From: an uncultured Prevotella sp.
GTDB taxonomy: Bacteria; Bacteroidota; Bacteroidia; Bacteroidales; Bacteroidaceae
Direction of reading: 5' to 3'
Length of the DNA stretch: 64,000 nt
Assembly (NCBI GenBank): GCA_900318395.1
Contig: ONKL01000001.1
Location: forward strand, 39,018 to 103,017
The translations under genes and the position numbers were made by a program. The notes below the pieces were generated by a model, which made no database searches, was not told the DNA's origin, and was given only the letters and a program-made list of their open reading frames with translations. Below are positions 52,239-62,210 of this stretch, one piece after another. Positions within the stretch are counted from its first letter, which is position 1. Each line of letters begins with the position of its first letter.

Positions 52239-53222
52239 ATGAATTTCAACAATAAACAGCAATCATCACGGTGGCGCCTGCCTGCAGAATGGGAGCCACA
52301 ATGGGGCGTGCAACTGACTTGGCCGCACGCAGGTACCGACTGGGCACCCATGCTCCAAGAGATTACTTACACCTATGAGGAAATGGCCCGTGAGATCCGC
52401 AAGCGAGAGCATCTGCTCATGGTTGGTCAACCCAACAATGATACCTGGGCTCGCGATCATGGATTTATCACACTTGTTGACGATGAAGGACATGTGCGAC
52501 TACTTGACTTCTGCTTCAACGGCTGGGGCGAGAAATTCCCCGCTGAACTCGATAACGCCATCAACCGTCGCCTCTATGATAAAGGGGAGGTGAAAGGCGA
52601 ATATGTCGACTGTCTCGACTTTGTGCTCGAAGGCGGCTCGATCGAAAGCGACGGACGCGGAACGGTGTTCACCACCTCCTGCTGCCTATTGGCTCCCCAT
52701 CGCAATCAGCCTATGACGAAATTCGAGATTGAAGAGCGACTGAAGCGAGAACTCCATGCTGAGCGCATCCTGTGGATAGACCACGGGCAGCTGACCGGCG
52801 ACGATACAGACGGGCATATCGACACGTTGGTGCGCATCTGTCCTGACGACACCTTATTGTATGTTGGCTGCGACGACCCAGAGGATGAGCAATACGAGGA
52901 ACTGCGACTGATGGAAGAACAACTGAAGACCTTCCGAACGCTTGAGGGCATGCCTTACAAGTTGGTCAAACTGCCTATGCCGCGACCTATCTACGACGAA
53001 GGGATGCGCCTGCCTGCCACCTATGCCAACTTCCTCATCATCAATGGCGCCGTACTCTGTCCGACCTACGGACAGTCCGATTTGGATGAAGAAGCGCTGC
53101 ACCTGATTGGCAATGTATTCCCAGGGAGGGAAATCGTGGGGATAGACTGCAGGAGTGTCATCAAGCAGCACGGATCACTCCACTGCTGCACCATGCAGTT
53201 TCCTTTGGAAATGAAAAAATGA
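52239..53222 (+). CDS. aguA: Agmatine deiminase
   Basis: The 327-residue protein is of the guanidino-modifying fold: WARDHGF, the histidine in DDTDGHID, and the catalytic cysteine C316 in GSLHCCTMQ. It converts agmatine to N-carbamoylputrescine and ammonia. The ATG at 52239 follows a -7 box TACCTTTG (52221-52228); an in-frame extension to 52161 would run across that promoter. aguB follows after 30 bp filled with period-8 AATGAAAA repeats. Confidence 0.94.
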   Translation: MNFNNKQQSSRWRLPAEWEPQWGVQLTWPHAGTDWAPMLQEITYTYEEMAREIRKREHLLMVGQPNNDTWARDHGFITLVDDEGHVRLLDFCFNGWGEKFPAELDNAINRRLYDKGEVKGEYVDCLDFVLEGGSIESDGRGTVFTTSCCLLAPHRNQPMTKFEIEERLKRELHAERILWIDHGQLTGDDTDGHIDTLVRICPDDTLLYVGCDDPEDEQYEELRLMEEQLKTFRTLEGMPYKLVKLPMPRPIYDEGMRLPATYANFLIINGAVLCPTYGQSDLDEEALHLIGNVFPGREIVGIDCRSVIKQHGSLHCCTMQFPLEMKK

Positions 53223-53252
53223 AAGAATGAGAAAATGAAAAAATGAAAGATA

Positions 53253-54137
53253 ATGAGAGAATTAAAAATAGGATTTCTGCAGCAGCATAACACTGCTGAC
53301 ACACGTAACAACATTCTACGACTGGCAGAGGGCATCAGCGACCTGGCTAAGCGAGGTGCACAGCTCATCGTGCTTCAGGAGCTGCACAACTCGCTCTATT
53401 TCTGTCAGACGGAAAACGTCGACAATTTCGATCTGGCAGAGCCTATACCCGGCCCTTCAACGAAACTTTTTGGAGAATTGGCCAAACAGTTCGGTGTGGT
53501 CATCGTCGCCTCCCTGTTCGAGAAACGTGCACCAGGGCTCTATCATAATACGGCTGTAGTACTCGAGAGCGACGGATCTGTAGCTGGCTTATACCGTAAG
53601 ATGCATATCCCCGATGACCCTGCCTACTACGAGAAGTTCTATTTCACGCCAGGCGATCTGGGGTTCCACCCGATACAGACATCAGTAGGGCGTCTGGGTG
53701 TACTTGTATGCTGGGATCAGTGGTACCCAGAGGCAGCGCGCCTTATGGCCCTGCAGGGGGCTGACATGCTCATCTATCCTACAGCCATCGGCTATGAGTC
53801 AAGCGACACGCCAGAGGAGCAGCAGCGCCAACGTATGGCCTGGCAGACGGTACAGCGAGGACATGCTGTAGCCAACGGACTGCCTGTCATCACCGTCAAT
53901 CGTGTAGGCTATGAGCCCGATCCTTCTGGGCAGACGAATGGCATCCAGTTCTGGGGTACCTCGTTCGTAGCTGGTCCTCAGGGCGAACTCATCTACGAAG
54001 CCTCTACCGACGAGGAGGAGAGCATCATCGTGGAGATCGATCTCGACCATTCAGAGCAGGTTCGCCGTTGGTGGCCCTTCCTGCGCGACCGTCGCATCGA
54101 CGCTTATGCAGATATCACAAGTAGGTTTATTGATTAA
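53253..54137 (+). CDS. aguB: N-carbamoylputrescine amidohydrolase
   Basis: The 294-residue protein is a nitrilase-superfamily enzyme with the catalytic triad E43 (VLQELHN), K116 (YRKMHIPDD) and C153 (LVCWDQWYPE). It hydrolyses N-carbamoylputrescine to putrescine. With aguA it completes the agmatine route to putrescine. Length and motifs match the plant and bacterial AguB group closely. Confidence 0.95.
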   Translation: MRELKIGFLQQHNTADTRNNILRLAEGISDLAKRGAQLIVLQELHNSLYFCQTENVDNFDLAEPIPGPSTKLFGELAKQFGVVIVASLFEKRAPGLYHNTAVVLESDGSVAGLYRKMHIPDDPAYYEKFYFTPGDLGFHPIQTSVGRLGVLVCWDQWYPEAARLMALQGADMLIYPTAIGYESSDTPEEQQRQRMAWQTVQRGHAVANGLPVITVNRVGYEPDPSGQTNGIQFWGTSFVAGPQGELIYEASTDEEESIIVEIDLDHSEQVRRWWPFLRDRRIDAYADITSRFID

Positions 54138-54175
54138 TTAATTAATTGTTTAACTTCAAAAAACTAAAAAAAGAT

Positions 54176-56398
54176 ATGTCAAACTTACTTAGATTCCAAG
54201 TCGTAGAGGAGGCCTTCAAAAAGAAAGCCGTAGAGGTGCCAACACCCTCAGAACGTCCCTCAGAGTATTTCGGCAAGTACGTATTCAACCGTCAGAAGAT
54301 GTATAAATACCTGCCTGCCGATGTCTATGCCAAGCTGATTGACGTGATGGACAATGGTGCCCGCCTCGACCGTTCTATTGCTGATGCCGTCGCTTTAGGC
54401 ATGAAGCAGTGGGCACTCGAAATGGGTGTTACACACTATACCCACTGGTTCCAGCCATTAACCGAAGGCACTGCCGAGAAGCACGACGCCTTTATCGAGC
54501 ACGACGGCAAAGGGGGAATGATCGAGATGTTCTCAGGAAAGTTGCTCGTACAGCAGGAGCCCGATGCCTCCAGTTTCCCTAACGGTGGTATCCGCAACAC
54601 CTTCGAGGCTCGCGGCTACTCTGCTTGGGATCCCACTTCGCCCGTCTTTATTATCGACGACACGCTCTGTATCCCCACCATTTTCATTGCCTATACGGGT
54701 GAGGCGCTCGACTATAAGGCACCGCTGCTACGTTCTATCCACGCCCTGAACAAGGCCGCTACCGACGTCTGTCAGTATTTCTACGACAACGTGAAGAAGG
54801 TGCGCGTCAACCTCGGATGGGAGCAGGAGTATTTCCTCGTCGACGAGGGGCTCTACTCTGCCCGCCCCGACCTCTTGATGACTGGTCGCACGCTGATGGG
54901 CCACGAGAGTGCAAAGAACCAGCAGATGGACGACCACTATTTCGGTACCATCCCCGATCGCGTGCAGGCTTTCATGAAGGATCTGGAGATTCAGGCCCTC
55001 GAGTTGGCCATTCCATGCAAGACACGCCACAACGAAGTGGCTCCCAACCAGTTTGAGCTAGCCCCTATCTTCGAGGAATGCAACCTCGCCGTCGACCATA
55101 ACATGCTTCTCATGTCGCTCATGAAACGCGTGGCCCGCAACCACGGATTCCGTGTGCTGCTCCACGAGAAACCTTTCGATGGCATCAACGGTTCAGGAAA
55201 GCATAACAACTGGAGTCTCACTGCTGAGCGTGCCGTCTCAGGCGCTTCGCTCAACGAGAACAGCATCCTGCTCCATGCCCCAGGTAAAACTCCTGAGGAG
55301 AACCTGCGCTTCGTAACATTCATCGTTGAGACGTTGATGGCAGTCTATCGCCACAATGGTCTGTTGAAGGCTTCTATCGTGAGTGCCACCAACGACCACC
55401 GACTGGGTGGCAATGAGGCGCCTCCATCAATCATCAGCTCGTTTCTGGGCAAACAACTCACTGAACTTCTCGACCACATCGAGCAGAGCGACAAAGAAGA
55501 TCTGTTCACCCTCAAGGGCAAGCGAGGTATGGAGATCGATATTCCTCAGATTCCTGACCTCATCATCGACAACACTGACCGCAACCGCACATCGCCCTTT
55601 GCATTCACGGGTAATCGTTTTGAGTTCCGTGCCCCAGGTTCGTCAGCCAACTGTGCCTCAGCCATGATTGTTCTTAACTCTGCAATGGCAGAAGCCCTCC
55701 AGGAGTTCAAGAAACGTGTCGATATGCGTATGTCAAAGGGCGAGACCAAGCTCTCAGCCATCATCGATGTGCTGCGCGAAGACATCAAGACCTGTAAGCC
55801 CATTCGTTTCGACGGCAACGGCTATAGCGACGAATGGGTGAAGGAGGCTGCACGTCGCGGACTCGATGTCGAGAAGTCTTGTCCAAAGATTATCGAGCAC
55901 TATCTCGATGATTCCAGCGTCCGCATGTTCGAGGCCACTAAGGTCATGAACCGTAAGGAGCTCGAAGCTCGCAATGAGGTAAAATGGGAGACCTACGTAA
56001 AGACGGTACAGATTGAGGCTCGCGTGATGGGCGACCTCTCGATGAATCACATCATCCCCGTCTCTACCCACTACCAATCGCAACTCATCAAGAATGTGCA
56101 AGGCATGAAGGATGTCTTCCCTGAATACGAGGCCAACCGTCTCTCTGCCCGTAACATGAAACTCATCCAAGAGATTGCCGAGCGCACCGAGCGCATTGAG
56201 CAGCTCGTCGAGGACCTAACAGAGGCTCGTCGCGTGGCAAACCGCATCTACAACATCCACGAGCGCGCCATCGCCTATCACGATACCGTTTGTCCGAAGA
56301 TGGGGGCTATCCGCTATGAGACCGACCAACTAGAGATGATTGTCGAAGATGGTCTCTGGTCACTCCCGAAATACCGCGAGCTGCTGTTCATCCGCTAA
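54176..56398 (+). CDS. glnN: Type III glutamine synthetase
   Basis: The 740-residue enzyme is the GSIII form first known from Bacteroides fragilis. It has an N-terminal GSIII domain (MGVTHYTHWFQPLT), a catalytic domain with NEVAPNQFELAPIFE, and a long helical C-terminus. It makes glutamine from glutamate and ammonia. The ATG at 54176 is used; a TTG at 54146 is in frame but unlikely. It follows aguB by 38 bp and ends at a strong terminator, so it may be co-transcribed with aguAB, linking agmatine-derived ammonia to glutamine (inference). Confidence 0.95.
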   Translation: MSNLLRFQVVEEAFKKKAVEVPTPSERPSEYFGKYVFNRQKMYKYLPADVYAKLIDVMDNGARLDRSIADAVALGMKQWALEMGVTHYTHWFQPLTEGTAEKHDAFIEHDGKGGMIEMFSGKLLVQQEPDASSFPNGGIRNTFEARGYSAWDPTSPVFIIDDTLCIPTIFIAYTGEALDYKAPLLRSIHALNKAATDVCQYFYDNVKKVRVNLGWEQEYFLVDEGLYSARPDLLMTGRTLMGHESAKNQQMDDHYFGTIPDRVQAFMKDLEIQALELAIPCKTRHNEVAPNQFELAPIFEECNLAVDHNMLLMSLMKRVARNHGFRVLLHEKPFDGINGSGKHNNWSLTAERAVSGASLNENSILLHAPGKTPEENLRFVTFIVETLMAVYRHNGLLKASIVSATNDHRLGGNEAPPSIISSFLGKQLTELLDHIEQSDKEDLFTLKGKRGMEIDIPQIPDLIIDNTDRNRTSPFAFTGNRFEFRAPGSSANCASAMIVLNSAMAEALQEFKKRVDMRMSKGETKLSAIIDVLREDIKTCKPIRFDGNGYSDEWVKEAARRGLDVEKSCPKIIEHYLDDSSVRMFEATKVMNRKELEARNEVKWETYVKTVQIEARVMGDLSMNHIIPVSTHYQSQLIKNVQGMKDVFPEYEANRLSARNMKLIQEIAERTERIEQLVEDLTEARRVANRIYNIHERAIAYHDTVCPKMGAIRYETDQLEMIVEDGLWSLPKYRELLFIR

Positions 56399-56424
56399 CA
56401 ATTGAGATTATCTACCCAAATATC

Positions 56425-56458
56425 AGAGGGGCTTTAGCATTGACACTAAAGCCCCTCT
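56425..56458. terminator. Bidirectional terminator between glnN and GH57
   Basis: A 13-bp perfect stem, AGAGGGGCTTTAG (56425-56437) with CTAAAGCCCCTCT (56446-56458), loop 8 nt, lies between two convergent genes. The T-tracts on both sides are weak. Confidence 0.75.
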
Positions 56459-56487
56459 GGTGTTAGGGTATAAGTACGAGACTTTTC

Positions 56488-57861
56488 TTATTTATCTGCA
56501 GCCTTCTTCTTGGCGGCAGGTTTCTTCTCAGCTTTCGGAGCCTTTGTCTTAGGCTCCAGTTTCTCTAGGCGAGCCTTCAGACGAGTAATCTCCTTATCCT
56601 TCATCTCAATCTCATCACCCTGATTCTTGATGGTGGTGAGCAAGCTCTCAAGCTCTTCATTATCAATATCGAGCGGATAGAGGGCATTGACTCTGTTAAT
56701 GAAATCACCAAGGATGTTCATGTAATTGGTGAAGGCATCGAACGGTCCGCTATAGATACCACGATCGAGCCCTACATTAGAAGGCTTGGTAGTCATGAAA
56801 CGGAAGTTATTGGAAGCCTGCAGATAGTCCCAGTCCTGATTGATACGAGGATCATTGGCAATGAGCAGACGATCGGCTACAGAATAGAGTTTGTTGAAGG
56901 CCTCGTGCTGCATAGCGTTACCAAGCCAGCAGCTAACGTCGCGCTCCTCATCGACCCAAGAAAGGGTATCGGGCACATCAAGCTGGCTGACACTCTTGCA
57001 GGCCTTGCAGATCTCCGTAGGAGTCATGAAGTTGATGCCCTTAGCTTTAGCGCAAGCCGGTAGTGCATGAATGAAGTCAAGAATATTAGAGCTGAGTGGC
57101 TGAGCGATACCCAGGGCAGAAAGCTCCATGAAGATGTTGATAATCTGCTCTTCCTCGGGCATACGGGCGATGCGGTCGATATAAGCATCAGCGAAGAGTG
57201 GATAGCCATCCCACTCGGAGTTGTTGAAACGCAGAGAGATATCATCAGAGAGCTCTACGTCGCGCAATAGCAACTTCAGATTAGGAGCCTGGTTGCAGTG
57301 GTATACATAATGGGGTGACTTCCAACCGAGTACGTGCTTGGCACCCTCAGTAAGCATACCCTTGAAGCCCATAGCGGCAATCTGTGCACCAATATCGTCG
57401 CTATAGATGAGAGAAGAGTTACGAGCCACAGTCGGGCGCTTGCCGAAGAGTTCCTCGATCTTGTCGGCCTGCTTCTTCACGTCACGGGCAAAGGTCTCTT
57501 CATGCTTATCGTTGTTAGCCAGTGAGGAGAGACCATGACTATAAGGTTCGGCAAGGAACTCTACACAACCAGTCTCGTTCAACTGCTGCAGTTTCTCAAT
57601 GACCTGAGGGGCGTGCATCTCAAGCTGCTCAATACCTGTTCCCGACAATGAGAAGGCTACCTTGAAATAGTTGCCATTCTCCTTAATCATATCGTAAAGG
57701 GTATTCAAGGCAGGGATGTAGCTGCGGTTAGCAATATCGGTGATGCTACGCTCATTCTCATAGTCATCATAATAATAATGATCAGTACCGATATCGAAGA
57801 AACGGTAACGCTTCAGATGAATAATCTGATGTATTTCGAAATATAAACAAATCGTTTTCAT
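56488..57861 (-). CDS. GH57 family glycoside hydrolase (alpha-amylase type)
   Basis: The 457-residue protein has the GH57 first motif EIHQIIHL (H11, H15) and the family barrel; the mid region around VARNSSLIYSDD and SDDISLRFNN belongs to later family motifs. It ends in a coiled coil (about 400-435) and a Lys/Ala/Pro-rich tail. It probably acts on intracellular glycogen or maltodextrin. It is last in the debranching enzyme-GT4-GH57 operon; the 33-bp gap before it holds GTTTAAT heptamers. Confidence 0.88.
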   Translation of the reverse strand: MKTICLYFEIHQIIHLKRYRFFDIGTDHYYYDDYENERSITDIANRSYIPALNTLYDMIKENGNYFKVAFSLSGTGIEQLEMHAPQVIEKLQQLNETGCVEFLAEPYSHGLSSLANNDKHEETFARDVKKQADKIEELFGKRPTVARNSSLIYSDDIGAQIAAMGFKGMLTEGAKHVLGWKSPHYVYHCNQAPNLKLLLRDVELSDDISLRFNNSEWDGYPLFADAYIDRIARMPEEEQIINIFMELSALGIAQPLSSNILDFIHALPACAKAKGINFMTPTEICKACKSVSQLDVPDTLSWVDEERDVSCWLGNAMQHEAFNKLYSVADRLLIANDPRINQDWDYLQASNNFRFMTTKPSNVGLDRGIYSGPFDAFTNYMNILGDFINRVNALYPLDIDNEELESLLTTIKNQGDEIEMKDKEITRLKARLEKLEPKTKAPKAEKKPAAKKKAADK

Positions 57862-57894
57862 AATTGTTTAATGTTTAATGTTTAACGTTTAATA

Positions 57895-59166
57895 TTATTC
57901 CTCCCATCCGAGGGTGCGGCGATAGAGTGTGCGAATCCAGCGACCGACTTTCTCCCATGTAATCTGATCAACCTCATTTTTGCCCTCCTCCTTGAGATAC
58001 TGGAAGAGCGACTCGTTGTGGCAGATCGAATAGATGGCATCAGCCAAAGCATGGATGTCCCAATAGTCAACCTTGATACAGTTGTCGAGAATCTCAGCAC
58101 AGCCCGACTGCTTCGAGATAATCGAAGGCGTACCGCACTGCATGGCCTCCAACGGAGAAATGCCGAAGGGCTCGGAAACGGAAGGCATAACATATACATC
58201 AGAGTCTTTGAGGCATTCATAAACCTGCTTACCGCGCATGAAACCTGGGAAGTGGAAACGATCGGCGATACCACGTTCTGCAGCCAAATGAATCATGGCA
58301 TCCATCATATCGCCCGAACCGGCCATGCAGAAACGAACATTACGGGTACGGTGGAGTACCATCGTGGCAGCCTCAACGAAGTATTCAGGACCTTTCTGCA
58401 TCGTGATACGCCCTAAGAAGGTAACCACCTTCTCCTTACCTGTATGGTCGGGACGTGGGATGTCCTGATACTCCTGCGGCAACGGATAAACGGCGTTGTG
58501 AACGGTGTAACACTTGCGCGGATCCTGGTGATACTGATTGATAACCGTCTGGCGTGTCAGCTCTGATACACACATGATACAATCAGCCCAATCCATACCA
58601 TTTTTCTCGATAGAATATACAGTAGGATTAACTTTACCACGAGAACGGTCGAAATCGGTAGCGTGAACATGGATACAGAGCGGTTTTCCACTGACCTGCT
58701 TAGCGTGAATGCCGGCAGGGAAAGTCAGCCAATCGTGCGCATGAATAATATCAAATTCCTCAGCACGGGCCACCTGACCTGCAATGATCGAGTAGTTATT
58801 AATCTCCTCGTGCAGATTTCCAGGATAACCTCCCGCAAACTCCATCGCACCGAGATCATTCACGTTCATGTAATTGAAATCGGCATAAATATGTTCCCGA
58901 AGCTTGAAATAGTAGTCGGGGTCCATAATGTTACCCACACGCTGCTTGACGTAATCATAGTCAACATCACGCCAAGCAATGGGCACAGCATTCATGGCTA
59001 CGATACGGCAGGCATGCTGACTCTCATCGCCAAAGGGATGAGGCAGACAGAGCACAGTCTCAATATCGCCTTGAGCCTTCAAGCCTTCGGAAATACCATA
59101 ATTAGCAGTGGCGAGTCCACCAAATACGTGAGGAGGATACTCCCATCCAAACATTAATACTTTCAT
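57895..59166 (-). CDS. GT4 glycosyltransferase, glycogen-synthase-like
   Basis: The 423-residue protein starts MKVLMFGWEYPPHVFGGLA, with the nucleotide-sugar loop GG, HAHDWLTFPAG, and the C-terminal motif SVSEPFGISPLEAMQCGTP with the EX7E glutamates. This matches the GT4 group placed beside debranching enzyme and GH57 in Bacteroidales, proposed as glycogen synthases. It starts 12 bp after the debranching gene. Confidence 0.9.
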   Translation of the reverse strand: MKVLMFGWEYPPHVFGGLATANYGISEGLKAQGDIETVLCLPHPFGDESQHACRIVAMNAVPIAWRDVDYDYVKQRVGNIMDPDYYFKLREHIYADFNYMNVNDLGAMEFAGGYPGNLHEEINNYSIIAGQVARAEEFDIIHAHDWLTFPAGIHAKQVSGKPLCIHVHATDFDRSRGKVNPTVYSIEKNGMDWADCIMCVSELTRQTVINQYHQDPRKCYTVHNAVYPLPQEYQDIPRPDHTGKEKVVTFLGRITMQKGPEYFVEAATMVLHRTRNVRFCMAGSGDMMDAMIHLAAERGIADRFHFPGFMRGKQVYECLKDSDVYVMPSVSEPFGISPLEAMQCGTPSIISKQSGCAEILDNCIKVDYWDIHALADAIYSICHNESLFQYLKEEGKNEVDQITWEKVGRWIRTLYRRTLGWEE

Positions 59167-59178
59167 AGTCGTCCCTCC

Positions 59179-61158
59179 TTATTTTTGATATGAATATTTA
59201 TCCAAGAGCTGCAACGTGCGAAGGATTTCAGCAACGTTCATAGCAAACGACATGGCACCACGACCATGGAACGGTGGATTACCGTCGAACAGCTCAGAGA
59301 TGGTACCGATAGCATGGTAGTCCATCTCGTCCTCATAGCCCACGAGCTGGCGCTCGATGAAGCTCAAGCGTGAACGCTTGTAGAGCTTCAGTGAGGCTTC
59401 CATATAGAATCCGCCCAACCAAGGCCATGCGGTACCCTGGTGGTAAGCATAATCGCGCTGCGTCTGTGGTCCCACATAAATAGGGTTATAGCCACCACTC
59501 TTCGGTGAGAGCGAACGGAGGCCCTTAGGGGTAAGCAGCTCGCGCGTACATATATCTACAACACTCTTCATTTGCTGTTGTGACAGAGGAGAGTAATCAA
59601 GTGCAACAGCGAAGATCATGTTTGGACGAACACTCCAGTCCATCATGTTTCCATCGACATAGTCGAGCAGGTAGCCGTATTCGTTGACAAAAGTGTCAAC
59701 GAATGAAGTCTTTGCCAACTCGGCACGCTTCTCGAGATCTTGAGCACCCTTTTCATCACCCTTTTCTGCGGCCATCGAGGCACAGAATTTCAGGGCATTG
59801 TACCAAAGGGCATTGAACTCAACGATGTATCCAGAACGAGGCACAACGGGACGACCATTGGCGGTAGAGTTCATCCAAGTGACAGCCTTGTCACGACCAT
59901 TAGAATAGAGCAGACCATTCTCGTCAAGACGGAGATTCGGGTGACCGCCCTTGATAATATAACGGACAATGTCCTGCAACAATTTGCCATAAAGCTTAAA
60001 ACACTGCTCACGACCAGCATCCTTCGCATACTGCTGAATAGCCCAAACGGCCCAGAGGGGCACATCAGGCTGTTCGATTTCGTAAATCTTCACAGACAGG
60101 GGTTTCTCCTCCATGAACTCACGAAGACCGCGCTCTGCAGTCCTCATCACCAGTTCGAAGTAGTCACGCTCTCCGATGGCCAGCGTCAATCCTGGCAACG
60201 CGATGAACGTGTCACGGGCACGGGCCTTGAACCAAGGATAGCCTGCCAGCAGATAGCGCTCATCCTTCTTGTCAATCTTCTCCATAGTGCCGCTACGGCG
60301 GTCACGGAAATGGAACTGGTGGGCGGCGGTGACCAGACAGTGATAGAAGTTATCACGCGGCACACGGTCGGCCACCTCCTCGTCGAAGAGTTTCTTCAGC
60401 GTCGATGATTTGATCTGAGAGGTTGAACCCGAGAAAATAATGCTTTCGCCCTTTTTGATAGGCATCTCGAAATAGCCGGGCACATAGAGATCCTCGTTGG
60501 AGGCGTAGCCACGCTCCTGCTCCTTCGGATACTCCACCCCACGATACCAGTCGGGCTGGAAAACGAACTCGTTCTTCTTGGAGAACTGCATGAAGAGGTC
60601 GGGATAGCCGGCATACATACAGGTCTTGATACCATTGTCGACCTGACTGTACTCGCGACTGGCCGTAGAGTTCTCGTGAGTAAACTGACGAACCGAACGG
60701 AAGGCCAGGAACGGACGGAACCGCAAAGTAGTGGCAGAGTGTGCATCGACCAACGTGTAACGGATGAGGATACGATCCTCATAATGCTGGAAGATCACTT
60801 CTTTCTTTAGGATTACACCACCAACCCTATATGTCGTGGTAGGCACGAGGCTGGCGTCAAACTCACGGATGTACTTGTGTCCATTAGGACTGAAATTGTT
60901 GCCCTGATACTTGTGGAGACCGAGGTTGAATTCGGCACCATGCTGAATGACCGTACAATCGAGCGATGACAGCAGAACATGATTCTCGTCATCAAGCTCA
61001 GGAACGGGAACAACCAGCAGACCGTGGTACTTACGTGTGTTACAATCTACAAGCGTAGAACTGCTGTAGGCACCTGAACGGTTGGTACGGAGTAATTCAC
61101 GACGGAGACTCTCCTGCAGGTTAGTCATCACGGCTTTTTCTAATCGTAAATAGCTCAT
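59179..61158 (-). CDS. Glycogen debranching enzyme (amylo-alpha-1,6-glucosidase, GH133 type)
   Basis: The 659-residue protein has an N-terminal beta domain (TNRSGAYSSSTLVDCNTRKYHGLL) and a C-terminal six-hairpin helical barrel of the amylo-1,6-glucosidase type, with LLAGYPWFKARARDTFIALPG and YHQGTAWPWLGGFYMEA. It removes alpha-1,6 branch stubs of glycogen. It leads the glycogen operon, and a promoter-overlapping inverted repeat lies at 61204-61233. Confidence 0.93.
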   Translation of the reverse strand: MSYLRLEKAVMTNLQESLRRELLRTNRSGAYSSSTLVDCNTRKYHGLLVVPVPELDDENHVLLSSLDCTVIQHGAEFNLGLHKYQGNNFSPNGHKYIREFDASLVPTTTYRVGGVILKKEVIFQHYEDRILIRYTLVDAHSATTLRFRPFLAFRSVRQFTHENSTASREYSQVDNGIKTCMYAGYPDLFMQFSKKNEFVFQPDWYRGVEYPKEQERGYASNEDLYVPGYFEMPIKKGESIIFSGSTSQIKSSTLKKLFDEEVADRVPRDNFYHCLVTAAHQFHFRDRRSGTMEKIDKKDERYLLAGYPWFKARARDTFIALPGLTLAIGERDYFELVMRTAERGLREFMEEKPLSVKIYEIEQPDVPLWAVWAIQQYAKDAGREQCFKLYGKLLQDIVRYIIKGGHPNLRLDENGLLYSNGRDKAVTWMNSTANGRPVVPRSGYIVEFNALWYNALKFCASMAAEKGDEKGAQDLEKRAELAKTSFVDTFVNEYGYLLDYVDGNMMDWSVRPNMIFAVALDYSPLSQQQMKSVVDICTRELLTPKGLRSLSPKSGGYNPIYVGPQTQRDYAYHQGTAWPWLGGFYMEASLKLYKRSRLSFIERQLVGYEDEMDYHAIGTISELFDGNPPFHGRGAMSFAMNVAEILRTLQLLDKYSYQK

Positions 61159-61203
61159 AGTTCCTATAAAAAGGTATTTAATTATTGAACATATTAGTCT
61201 TTA

Positions 61204-61233
61204 ACTCCCCAAAGGTAGACATTTTTGGGGAGT
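61204..61233 (-). promoter_or_regulatory. Inverted repeat over the glycogen operon promoter
   Basis: ACTCCCCAAA (61204-61213) and TTTGGGGAGT (61224-61233) are exact reverse complements, 10 bp apart. The minus-strand -7 box TACCTTTG (61217-61210) overlaps one arm. The 20-bp centre spacing suits a dimeric regulator, or the repeat may simply be a hairpin. Confidence 0.6.
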
Positions 61234-61274
61234 CTTACAAATATATCAGAGTGATTTAACAAACTTTTTGATAA

Positions 61275-62210
61275 TTACTGAGGTATTAGAAAGTTAATGA
61301 CTTCCTGATTGACACTGACAACAAATGGTCCCACGGGAGTCTTCATCAGTCGTCCGTCAATGCCAACCATTGCATGTTTAGCATACTCTACCCTCACCTC
61401 CTTAGTGCGATAAGGATGTACACTGCGATGATTCAGGAAGCGACCAGTGATCAAAAGCCATAGTCCCTCAATGAGTTGTACGACCTCGGGATGATAGACC
61501 ACCGACACATCAAGCATACCATTATATGGTACAGCGTTGGGGGTTTGTCCGTAACCGGGTCCTGAGCCTATACATACGGTCATCACCTTGCGGTCTATCA
61601 CATCTGAATTGATGAATAATTTCATCTTATACTCCATACGATGAAAGAGCATAACGAATAATGAACATAAGAATGAGAGGGTTTGAGAACCAAGAAGCCG
61701 ACGAGTCTGGCGACGCAGGTTCATAATATCAGCCGTCATTCCGATGTTAACACAATTGAGGAAGTAACGGTGACATTTCTCCCCCTTGGCATTTGTATAA
61801 CGAATACAGCCAAGGTCGACCTTTCGGATGCGATGACGAATCAGCGAATCGACGGTTTCTTCTATCTGACTCTCATCAATATCCCAAAAACGGGCAAAGT
61901 CGTTCATCAAACCGTTAGGAATAACGCCGAGAGCGATACTGTCGCGGACTTCTTTCTCTTCCATCATGAGACAATTGACAGCATCGTTGAGGGCAGAGTC
62001 GCCACCTACTATGACAATGGTTTTATAACCATTAGATATCATCATCCTCATCAGGCGCTCCACACTGTCTGCCGTCTCGCTCTGAACAAAGTCATAAGCC
62101 ACTTGGCGCTCATCAAGCACCTTCTGAATCTTCTCCCAACGCTTGCGCTTGTTGGAGATACCTGCCTTGGGACAGTAAAGAATGCCCCACTTCGAAGTCT
62201 CTATTGCCAT
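61275..62210 (-). CDS. Diacylglycerol/lipid kinase family protein
   Basis: The 311-residue protein has the lipid-kinase glycine-rich motif IVVIVGGDSALNDAVNCL (GGDG variant), GVIPNGLMNDFARF, and a C-terminal beta-sandwich ending in HAMVGIDGRLM. It likely phosphorylates diacylglycerol or a related lipid. The serine in GGDS in place of GGDG is a variant also seen in relatives. The ATG at 62210 overlaps the miaA end by 10 bp. A longer frame to 62264 runs into miaA. Confidence 0.87.
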   Translation of the reverse strand: MAIETSKWGILYCPKAGISNKRKRWEKIQKVLDERQVAYDFVQSETADSVERLMRMMISNGYKTIVIVGGDSALNDAVNCLMMEEKEVRDSIALGVIPNGLMNDFARFWDIDESQIEETVDSLIRHRIRKVDLGCIRYTNAKGEKCHRYFLNCVNIGMTADIMNLRRQTRRLLGSQTLSFLCSLFVMLFHRMEYKMKLFINSDVIDRKVMTVCIGSGPGYGQTPNAVPYNGMLDVSVVYHPEVVQLIEGLWLLITGRFLNHRSVHPYRTKEVRVEYAKHAMVGIDGRLMKTPVGPFVVSVNQEVINFLIPQ

